A DNA stretch of 5,042 nt from Bordetella parapertussis (GTDB lineage Bacteria; Pseudomonadota; Gammaproteobacteria; Burkholderiales; Burkholderiaceae_C): assembly GCA_945907335.1 (NCBI GenBank), contig CAMDSU010000142.1, positions 1-5,042 of the forward strand. Direction: 5' to 3'. Numbering within the stretch: position 1 is the first letter of the stretch; each line of letters starts with the position of its first letter. A program made the translations under genes and the position numbers. The notes beneath the pieces are model-generated. The model did no database searches. It saw only the letters and a program-made list of their open reading frames with translations, and was not told where the DNA came from. Positions 1-4,596 of this stretch are shown one piece after another.

Positions 1-223
1 AGGCGTCGTTTGTGTACTTTGCAGGGATCTCATCGAACTGAGGACCGTACTTGCGCTTATCAATTTGGTGGCAGGCAACGCAATTGTTGGTTTGCATGAG
101 TTTTTTCAGCGGGTCGCTTTCTGCATAAACAGTTTTGGCAGAAAACAACGAGGCGGCACACACCAGCAAGCCGAAAAAGCGCAGTGCAAAAGAAGAATCA
201 GGAGAAGTGGAATAGTTGTTCAT
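1..223 (-). CDS. Secreted c-type cytochrome, c551/c552-like (C-terminus beyond window)
   Basis: Only the first 74 codons are visible; the gene runs off the left edge. Residues 1-34 form a Sec signal peptide: a short N-region, a hydrophobic core at about 13-28 (ALRFFGLLVCAASLF), and a VYA|ES cleavage site after residue 34. The mature protein starts ESDPLKKLMQ. It carries one heme c attachment motif CVACH (Cys48, Cys51, His52), then KYGPQF, in the order seen in Pseudomonas cytochrome c551 (DP...CVACHxID...GP). It should therefore be a small periplasmic class I monoheme electron carrier. It lies 126 bases downstream of a quinoprotein dehydrogenase on the same strand, so it is a plausible electron acceptor for that enzyme; this is inferred from position. 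The ATG at 223 has no Shine-Dalgarno. An in-frame GTG two codons upstream (227-229) is the only near alternative, because a TAG lies further up. The family call is firm; the exact subclass and total length cannot be seen. Confidence 0.88.
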   Translation of the reverse strand, partial: MNNYSTSPDSSFALRFFGLLVCAASLFSAKTVYAESDPLKKLMQTNNCVACHQIDKRKYGPQFDEIPAKYTNDA

Positions 224-230
224 GATCACA

Positions 231-261
231 ATTAAAGAAAAACCATGTGTTGGCTAGTCAA
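231..261 (-). promoter_or_regulatory. Candidate sigma70 promoter for the cytochrome gene
   Basis: On the minus strand TTGACT (256-261) and TTTAAT (231-236) each match the consensus at five of six bases, but the 19-base spacer is longer than ideal. The -10 hexamer ends only seven bases before the ATG, so a start of transcription here would give an almost leaderless mRNA, in line with the missing Shine-Dalgarno. A terminator lies between this site and the upstream dehydrogenase, so a separate promoter would make sense. Read by eye only. Confidence 0.3.
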
Positions 262-293
262 ACAACAAGGCCACACACGAGAAAGCGTTGTTT

Positions 294-326
294 AATGAAA
301 AACGCGCTGCACGAATGCAGCGCGTT
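294..326 (-). terminator. Intrinsic terminator after the quinoprotein dehydrogenase gene
   Basis: A perfect 10-bp GC-rich inverted repeat, AACGCGCTGC (301-310) and GCAGCGCGTT (317-326), encloses a six-base loop. On the minus strand it is followed by a run of five T then CATT (294-302). It begins 24 bases after the dehydrogenase stop codon and has the classic form of a rho-independent terminator. It would end the dehydrogenase message, fully or partly, before the cytochrome gene. Confidence 0.85.
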
Positions 327-349
327 CAAGCGGCATTAAGCCAATGACA

Positions 350-1642
350 TTACTGAGGTGTTACCTTGAAGATAGCACCACGAGTCTCATCACCCACATA
401 CAAAACGCCTTCAGCTGAGTGCAAGTGACGCACGCGACCTGCGTAGTCAGGGTATGACATTTCGATCTTCTTGGCAGACATACCGTCTTTGCTCACGTCA
501 AGAATGTCGATACGGTTGCCAACGGGTGTACCGTGGATACCAATACCTGCATAACCAACGGCCAGACGACCTTCCCATTCTTTCCACTGTTTGCCAACCA
601 GCCATGCGCTACCGCACATGCCTTGTGACAAGCCGCCGTTGTTGAACGCTGGCTTCAATGCATTGGGATAGGCTTTCAAGTCGGTCATGGGCATGAACGC
701 AGCGCGTTCTTTTTGAGGCATGGCACCCATTTGGTTAGGTGAGTAGCCGCAGTAGCCATCTGGACAAGCAGGGCGTCCGTTGACTTCGCCACGTGGATCC
801 CAGCCGCCATTGCCGCCATTGACGAGCTTGGTGACTTCATCGCTGTGCCAAGGACCATTTTCCGAAATGTAAACATCGTTACCACGGAAAGTGATGCCTT
901 GAGGATTGCGGTGACCGTAAGTGAAGATACGCTGGTCGAAACCTGCTGGTGGCTTGTTGCCTGCGGCGCCTTTGCCGTCACGGTCAACGCGCAACACTTT
1001 ACCGACCAGCTTGGTGCCGTCTTGTGGGCCGGGGCCGCTGTGGTTGTCGCCGATTGTCACGTACAAGAAGCCATCAGGACCGAATGCCAAAGCGCCACCG
1101 TTGTGTGCGCCAGGGCCACCGAAGGGGTGGTTGGATTTCTTGGGCTTGTAACCCATGTCGTTGATGATTTCGGTAACGTCAGACACGCTCTTCATGTCAG
1201 CGCTGACCTTCATGCGCATCAAAATGTTGGCATAGCCGCCAAAAGCGCGGTTATCGCCTTTTGAAGTGGAACGAAGGTAGACAAAACGGTTTTTGTCAAA
1301 CTCAGGGTCAACTGCTACGCCTAAAACACCAGCTTGTCCGTCGCAAAACAAATCATTTTTGACAGATGAATAGCCGGCTGAACCGCCGATGCCCAACAAT
1401 TTGTTGACGCTTCCTGATGGGGTACGCACTGAAAGGCCGCCGCATTTTTCAGTGAAGAAAAAAGTGCCGTCTTTCATAGCGGCCATACCCCAAGGGTCTT
1501 TGGCTTCGACGAATTGTTCTACTTTGACATTGACGGCCAAGGCAGACTGAGCGCCCATCAAGCCGGTGGCGGCTAAAACGAGGGAAGGCAACAAGTGAGT
1601 GCGAGCTTGCTTAGCAAAACTTTTGCTATGTGTGTGAGGCAT
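350..1642 (-). CDS. Secreted PQQ-dependent sugar dehydrogenase (soluble GDH / sorbosone dehydrogenase family)
   Basis: A 430-residue periplasmic quinoprotein predicted to oxidise a sugar or related alcohol/aldehyde using pyrroloquinoline quinone. Residues 1-36 are a signal peptide with an unusually long N-region, a hydrophobic core at about 18-31 and an SALA|VN cleavage site. The rest reads as a six-bladed beta-propeller: PWGMAAMKDG (50-59), GQAGVLGVAVDPEF (102-115), AHNGGALAFGPDGFLYVT (179-196), YGHRNPQGI (242-250), SENGPWHSDE (260-269), GRVRH (402-406). By family knowledge of Acinetobacter soluble glucose dehydrogenase, His180 matches the catalytic His, Arg245 the PQQ-contacting Arg of GHRN, and Arg403/Arg405 the C-terminal PQQ-binding arginine pair. 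Five cysteines remain after the signal (67, 100, 293, 298, 343), including a CX4C loop that may form a disulfide. The start is supported by GGAG five bases upstream of the ATG. The gene follows a response regulator gene and precedes a c-type cytochrome, its likely electron acceptor. Substrate cannot be read from sequence; Asd/YliI-type aldose dehydrogenase and sorbosone dehydrogenase are both possible. No PQQ synthesis gene is in the window. Confidence 0.92.
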   Translation of the reverse strand: MPHTHSKSFAKQARTHLLPSLVLAATGLMGAQSALAVNVKVEQFVEAKDPWGMAAMKDGTFFFTEKCGGLSVRTPSGSVNKLLGIGGSAGYSSVKNDLFCDGQAGVLGVAVDPEFDKNRFVYLRSTSKGDNRAFGGYANILMRMKVSADMKSVSDVTEIINDMGYKPKKSNHPFGGPGAHNGGALAFGPDGFLYVTIGDNHSGPGPQDGTKLVGKVLRVDRDGKGAAGNKPPAGFDQRIFTYGHRNPQGITFRGNDVYISENGPWHSDEVTKLVNGGNGGWDPRGEVNGRPACPDGYCGYSPNQMGAMPQKERAAFMPMTDLKAYPNALKPAFNNGGLSQGMCGSAWLVGKQWKEWEGRLAVGYAGIGIHGTPVGNRIDILDVSKDGMSAKKIEMSYPDYAGRVRHLHSAEGVLYVGDETRGAIFKVTPQ

Positions 1643-1660
1643 TTCTACTCCATATGGTGT

Positions 1661-1683
1661 GAAAACCAGCGGCTAACCACTGG
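1661..1683 (-). other. Hairpin plus T-run in the leader of the quinoprotein gene (possible attenuator)
   Basis: On the minus strand CCAGTGG-TTAG-CCGCTGG (1683 to 1666) folds into a 7-bp stem with one G-U pair and a four-base loop, directly followed by TTTTC. This looks like a weak intrinsic terminator, yet it sits only ten bases upstream of the GGAG ribosome-binding site. It may end read-through from the response regulator gene, act as an attenuator, or be an mRNA 5' structure. The fold was read by eye. Confidence 0.4.
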
Positions 1684-1795
1684 CAACTGTTGAGGAACTC
1701 ATGTGAGTTGAATGTTTGGCGCTGCAAGAAGCACGAATGAAACCGCAGGCACAACCACCCAACTTGCAAGCATCGTAAAGAAGGCTGTGCAGCTT

Positions 1796-1824
1796 CGTAT
1801 AGTAAAAATACCTAGGCTTCATAA
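1796..1824 (-). promoter_or_regulatory. Candidate weak, activator-dependent promoter of the quinoprotein gene
   Basis: On the minus strand a weak -35 (TTATGA, 1819-1824, three of six consensus bases) lies 17 bases from a -10-like TATACG (1796-1801, four of six). Transcription would start near 1789 and leave a leader of roughly 145 bases. The poor -35 with a palindrome-like element immediately upstream (1828-1840) fits a promoter that needs an activator, such as the neighbouring response regulator. This is an inference; other start sites in the gap are possible. Confidence 0.3.
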
Positions 1825-1827
1825 GTT

Positions 1828-1840
1828 GTGAAATATTCCC
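1828..1840 (-). promoter_or_regulatory. Candidate operator GGGAATATTTCAC upstream of the quinoprotein promoter
   Basis: Minus-strand GGGAATATTTCAC consists of two facing half-sites, GGGAAT and ATTTCA, with no spacer. It ends three bases before the proposed -35, where an activator touching RNA polymerase could sit. It matches 11 of 13 bases of the perfect palindrome GGGAATAATTCCC in the leader of the response regulator gene (2603-2615). The likeness is visible in the sequence; the role as binding site is a guess. Confidence 0.3.
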
Positions 1841-1883
1841 AAAACAGGCAAAACTACCCAGGGGGTTTTCTTGAAAATCTCGC

Positions 1884-2528
1884 TCAGATCTGCACGTTCG
1901 AATCGATGATTTGATGCCGTTGGGCCAAATGCACCATGCCTGCCAAGGTGTCTACTTGAAGCTTTTCTCTGATTTTTGTTTGCCGGTTGTAAACCGTTTT
2001 TTCATTCAAGTTCATGACTTTTGCGCAATAGCTCACGGTTTTGCCCAAGGCCAACAAGCGAAACAATTCCAATTCGCGCAAGGTGAGTGAGGCTATGCGC
2101 TCCAGCTCTTTTTGCAACTCGGGATCTTGGCTTAGCGCATCGGTGTGGGGGTCTGCGGGGGCCTCGCCTAAATTCACGGCATGTATGGCCAGCAGCAATT
2201 TTTCCGGCGCTACGTTTTTAGACACAAATGATTTTGCGCCCGCCTCAAGTGCTTTGCGTTTGACCAAGGGCGCGTCGTACATTGAACAAATCAACACTTT
2301 GGCCTGGTCATCGCGCAGCAATATTTTTTGCAGCAAACTCAAACCACTGACGCCCGGCATGGACAGGTCCAGCACAGTGACGTCCGGTTGGTAGACCACG
2401 AATGCAAGATAGGCCGAGTCGGCATCGCTGGCCTCTGCCGCCACTTCTATGGAAGCATCAGCTTCAAGCAAGCGTTTATAGCCCGCCCTTACAACTGGGT
2501 GGTCATCGACCAATAAAACTCGGATCAT
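1884..2528 (-). CDS. NarL/FixJ (LuxR-type) two-component response regulator, orphan
   Basis: A 214-residue DNA-binding response regulator acting in the cytoplasm. The N-terminal receiver domain (about 1-118) opens MIRVLLVDDHPVVRAGYKRL. It has the acidic pair Asp8/Asp9, the phospho-acceptor Asp54 in TVLDLSMPGVSG, the switch residue Ser82 in CSMYD, and Lys104 in FVSK. A linker of about 25 residues leads to a LuxR-type helix-turn-helix at about 145-207 (SLTLRELELFRLLALGKT; recognition helix near NEKTVYNRQTKIREKL). All phosphorylation residues are intact, so a histidine kinase should activate it, but none is encoded here. The start chosen is the ATG directly before the conserved beta-strand. The frame is open back to 2600, but that extension (MCVCSNIGF...) matches no receiver domain and would begin inside a hairpin. 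There is no clear Shine-Dalgarno. It lies upstream of, and parallel to, the quinoprotein-cytochrome pair and is a reasonable candidate for their regulator, as LuxR-type regulators often control quinoprotein dehydrogenases. The target is inferred only from position. Confidence 0.9.
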   Translation of the reverse strand: MIRVLLVDDHPVVRAGYKRLLEADASIEVAAEASDADSAYLAFVVYQPDVTVLDLSMPGVSGLSLLQKILLRDDQAKVLICSMYDAPLVKRKALEAGAKSFVSKNVAPEKLLLAIHAVNLGEAPADPHTDALSQDPELQKELERIASLTLRELELFRLLALGKTVSYCAKVMNLNEKTVYNRQTKIREKLQVDTLAGMVHLAQRHQIIDSNVQI

Positions 2529-2542
2529 CTGTTTGGTGTGTG

Positions 2543-2556
2543 TGAAATCAATTTCA
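2543..2556. promoter_or_regulatory. Palindrome TGAAAT-CA-ATTTCA just upstream of the response regulator gene
   Basis: A perfect 6-2-6 inverted repeat, 14 bases upstream of the regulator's ATG. Its half-site TGAAAT resembles half of the element at 1828-1840. Position and symmetry would suit an autoregulatory operator. Short AT-rich palindromes also occur by chance, so support is weak. Confidence 0.25.
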
Positions 2557-2594
2557 ATCGGCGGTGACCGACAAAAGCCAATGTTCGAGCAAAC

Positions 2595-2617
2595 ACACAA
2601 AAGGGAATTATTCCCCT
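2595..2617 (-). terminator. Hairpin with T-run between ssb and the response regulator gene
   Basis: On the minus strand AGGGGAATAATTCCCTTTTG folds with a 5-bp core GGGAA/TTCCC (7 bp with a G-T and an A-T pair) around TAA, followed by TTTTGTG. It is compact but fits an intrinsic terminator for ssb or for a short transcript from the promoter at 2693-2720. The core GGGAATAATTCCC is also a perfect DNA palindrome and may instead be an operator (see 1828-1840). Confidence 0.45.
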
Positions 2618-2630
2618 GTTCAAAGAGCAG

Positions 2631-2653
2631 AAACCCAAAGGGCCTTTAGGTTT
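2631..2653 (-). terminator. Second hairpin after ssb, probable terminator
   Basis: Minus-strand AAACCTAAAG (2653-2644) pairs with CTTTGGGTTT (2640-2631) over ten base pairs including one G-T, with a three-base GCC loop (or nine pairs and a five-base loop). It is followed by CTGCTCTTTG, a poor T-run. It lies about 90 bases after the ssb stop and 14 bases before the next hairpin. Tandem hairpins suggest that ssb transcription ends here. Confidence 0.45.
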
Positions 2654-2692
2654 TATGGTCAATATTCACGGCATTGTGTAGTGTTGTGCAGG

Positions 2693-2720
2693 CTTAGAAG
2701 GCATCAGCCAAGCATGTCAA
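2693..2720 (-). promoter_or_regulatory. Sigma70-like promoter facing the response regulator gene
   Basis: On the minus strand a perfect -35 hexamer TTGACA (2715-2720) stands 16 bases from TCTAAG (2693-2698; four of six -10 bases). It begins 21 bases after the ssb stop codon. Transcription would start near 2686, about 158 bases before the regulator's ATG, and would pass through both hairpins at 2631-2653 and 2595-2617. It is therefore either the regulator's promoter with a structured leader, or the promoter of a short RNA of about 60-90 nt. Confidence 0.4.
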
Positions 2721-2740
2721 CCTCAAACCGCGTGCACGAC

Positions 2741-3211
2741 TCAGAACGGAATATCGTCGTCCATGTCATCAAACCCGGACTTCGCCGCTGCCGGGGCTTT
2801 GGCCGCCGCCGGTGCTGCTGCGCGTGGTGCGCTGCGTGCGCCGCCGTCTTCACCGGAAGGTGCGCCCATGCCTTCGCGTCCGCCGAGCAACTGCAATTCG
2901 GTAGCGATGATGTCGACGGTGTTTTTTTCCACGCCTGTGGTTTTGTCGGTGTAAACGCCGTATTTCAAGCGGCCTTCTACATAAATAGGGCGGCCTTTTT
3001 TCACATATTCACCGGCGATTTCGGCTAAGCGGTCATAAAAAGTGACGCGATGCCATTGCGTATCCTCAACTGTTTCACCGCTGTTTTTGTCTTTGCGCTT
3101 GGTGCTGGTAGCGATGGACACATTGGCCACAGCTTGACCGCTGGGCAAATAACGCACTTCAGGGTCGCGGCCACAGTTGCCGAGCAGAATAACTTTGTTA
3201 ACGGATGCCAT
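2741..3211 (-). CDS. ssb: Single-stranded DNA-binding protein SSB
   Basis: A 156-residue SSB that coats single-stranded DNA during replication, repair and recombination and recruits partner proteins. The OB-fold covers about 1-110: MASVNKVILLGNCGRDPEVR, then TQWHRVTFYDRLAEIAGEYV (51-70) and YVEGRLKYGVYTD (77-89). A Gly/Ala/Pro-rich linker follows (about 111-145). The tail FDDMDDDIPF is the acidic partner-binding tip typical of bacterial SSBs. Compared with E. coli SSB, the DNA-stacking Trp54 and Phe60 are represented (Trp53 and Phe58 or Tyr59), but Trp40 lies in a lysine-rich stretch and Trp88 is Tyr87. This is within normal variation. The start is supported by AGAGGA about six bases upstream. 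The gene lies 72 bases after the MFS gene on the same strand. No terminator is visible in that gap, so read-through is possible; a -10-like CATAAT (3258-3263) without a matching -35 is the only hint of an own promoter. No LexA-type box was seen. Confidence 0.97.
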   Translation of the reverse strand: MASVNKVILLGNCGRDPEVRYLPSGQAVANVSIATSTKRKDKNSGETVEDTQWHRVTFYDRLAEIAGEYVKKGRPIYVEGRLKYGVYTDKTTGVEKNTVDIIATELQLLGGREGMGAPSGEDGGARSAPRAAAPAAAKAPAAAKSGFDDMDDDIPF

Positions 3212-3283
3212 GGTGTTCCTCTTGGTGTAACAGTGAATAAGTGGTGTACGAATGCAGATTATGCGTGCTGGGCACTGAAGAGA

Positions 3284-4483
3284 TCAGTGCGCTGTGACGC
3301 TCGCCGAGGGTGCGCTGCGCACATAACGCGTGTGCCAAGCCACGGCCAACCAAATCAACATCAACAACACACTGGCCAGGAAAACACCGTGCGACCCATT
3401 GCGTTTGACCAGCCAGCCGCCGAAAGCGCCGCCCGCAAAAATACCCAAGGATTGCAAGGTGTTGTATACGCCCAGCGCCGCACCGCGTGCGCCTGCAGGC
3501 GCAAGGCGTGAGGCCAAACTGGGCTGGCTGGCTTCCAGCACATTAAAGCCGCAGAAAAACACAAACAGCAACACGGCCAGCAGCCACAGCTGAGGCTCAC
3601 CCGCCCAGGCCATCCAGCCCCAGGCGGCTTGCACCGCCAGTACCAGCGCAATACACGTCAAAAACAGCGGGCGCAAATGGCCTTTGCGTTCCAGCGGAAA
3701 CAGCGTCATGCCCATCACTACAAAAGACAACAACACCGCTGGCAGATAGACATAGCCGTGGTCACTGCCGGCCACACCGGCTTGCAACAACAGCGCAGGA
3801 ATCGCCACCCAAGAAGCGAGTTGCACCGCGTACAAAGCGAACACGCCGAAATTCAGGCGGATCAAATCGGGATGCACCAGCAGGCCCCACAGGCTGTGCG
3901 GCGATTTGGAAATGGACTGCAAAGGCATTTCTTTCGGGGTCCACCAGCGCACAATGAGCATGCCGCCCACAGCCAGTCCCAGTGTGACGGTGAAAATCGC
4001 TGACATACCGCCCCAACCGGAAAGCAGCGGACCCAGTAACAGCGACAACGCAAACATCAAACCGATACTGCCACCCACCAAAGCCATGCCTTTGGTGCGA
4101 ACTTCGTCCCTGGTTTGATCGGCCAACAAGGCAGTCACTGCGGCAGAAATGGCGCCAGCGCCTTGTAGCGCCCGACCAAAAGCCAGACCGGTCACACTCG
4201 TGGCCATGGCACCGATCACACTGCCCAATGCAAGCAAACCCAGCCCCAAGTAAATGACACGCTTGCGCCCCCAACGGTCTGCCGCCAGCCCGAACGGGAT
4301 TTGCAGCAGCGCTTGCACCAAGCCATAAATGCCCATGGCAAAACCCACCGCACTGGCGTCTTGTCCGCCTTCGTAGTGTTGGGCCTCGATCATGAACACA
4401 GGCAGCACCATGAACAAGCCCAGCATGCGCAGCGCGTAAATACTGGAAAGCGAAAACGCCGAGCGCTTTTCATCGGGCGTCAT
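3284..4483 (-). CDS. MFS drug/solute transporter, YajR-like, 12 transmembrane segments
   Basis: A 399-residue inner-membrane proton-coupled carrier of the major facilitator superfamily. Hydrophobic stretches recur through the chain, with a central cytoplasmic loop at about 182-205, consistent with 6+6 helices. Motif A is clear between TM2 and TM3 (FGLAADRWGRKR, 64-75). TM4 has GRALQGAGA (103-111) with the conserved Arg104, and TM5 is Gly-rich (GGSIGLMFALSLLLGP, 137-152). The second half has the YajR-like signature NVLEASQPSLASRLAP (314-329) then GARGAALGVYNTLQSLG. The extra C-terminal YAM domain of E. coli YajR is absent. Substrate is unknown; drug efflux is the usual guess. The chosen ATG begins MTPDEKRSAFSLSS, where homologues commonly start. 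The frame stays open to ATGs at 4558 and 4573, which would add 25-30 Ser/Thr-rich residues and leave only 23 bases to radA. No candidate start has a good Shine-Dalgarno. Divergent from radA, upstream of and parallel to ssb. Confidence 0.9.
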   Translation of the reverse strand: MTPDEKRSAFSLSSIYALRMLGLFMVLPVFMIEAQHYEGGQDASAVGFAMGIYGLVQALLQIPFGLAADRWGRKRVIYLGLGLLALGSVIGAMATSVTGLAFGRALQGAGAISAAVTALLADQTRDEVRTKGMALVGGSIGLMFALSLLLGPLLSGWGGMSAIFTVTLGLAVGGMLIVRWWTPKEMPLQSISKSPHSLWGLLVHPDLIRLNFGVFALYAVQLASWVAIPALLLQAGVAGSDHGYVYLPAVLLSFVVMGMTLFPLERKGHLRPLFLTCIALVLAVQAAWGWMAWAGEPQLWLLAVLLFVFFCGFNVLEASQPSLASRLAPAGARGAALGVYNTLQSLGIFAGGAFGGWLVKRNGSHGVFLASVLLMLIWLAVAWHTRYVRSAPSASVTAH

Positions 4484-4562
4484 GCGAGCCGACGTGCTGG
4501 TATCTGAGGAAGTATCGGTAGACAAGGGAACAGTGCCAGTGCAAACAGTGTGAAACATCACA

Positions 4563-4589
4563 TTGTCACCCATGGCCCGCCCGTATCAT
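4563..4589 (+). promoter_or_regulatory. Candidate radA promoter giving a leaderless start
   Basis: TTGTCA (4563-4568, five of six) and TATCAT (4584-4589, five of six) are separated by 15 bases, which is short but tolerated. A start seven bases beyond the -10 falls at about 4596, next to the radA ATG at 4597. The lack of any Shine-Dalgarno before radA agrees with a leaderless message. Confidence 0.4.
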
Positions 4590-4596
4590 GCAGCGC

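Noticed and set aside
749..766. CX4C in the quinoprotein as a possible heme-binding site
   Set aside because: Heme c attachment needs CXXCH; the spacing is wrong and no histidine follows, so this is not a fused cytochrome domain.
845..1264. A 139-codon open frame on the plus strand inside the quinoprotein gene, and shorter ones near it
   Set aside because: It is antisense to a gene with full family motifs. The protein is a composition-driven Ala/Val/Cys-rich string with no recognisable domain, and no ribosome-binding site supports it.
1848..1872. Terminator after the response regulator gene (minus strand ACCC-CCT-GGGT then AGTTTT)
   Set aside because: The stem has only four pairs with a three-base loop and a broken T-run, too weak to call.
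2529..2600. Upstream extension of the response regulator to an ATG at 2600
   Set aside because: The 24 added residues match no receiver-domain start, and the extended ORF would begin in the T-run of a hairpin. MIRVLLVDDH is the standard opening.
2564..3028. A 154-codon plus-strand open frame crossing the regulator-ssb gap and the ssb gene
   Set aside because: Most of it is antisense to ssb, and the rest covers the hairpins and promoter. The product is Cys/Arg-rich with no known motif.
3212..3283. LexA (SOS) box before ssb
   Set aside because: No CTG-N10-CAG-type palindrome was found in the 72-base gap; the CTG and CAG occurrences have the wrong spacing.
3050..4507. Several plus- and minus-strand open frames of 60-170 codons overlapping the MFS gene
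   Set aside because: They are alternative readings of a gene with clear MFS motifs. Their products are rich in Arg, His and Gln without membrane segments or domains.
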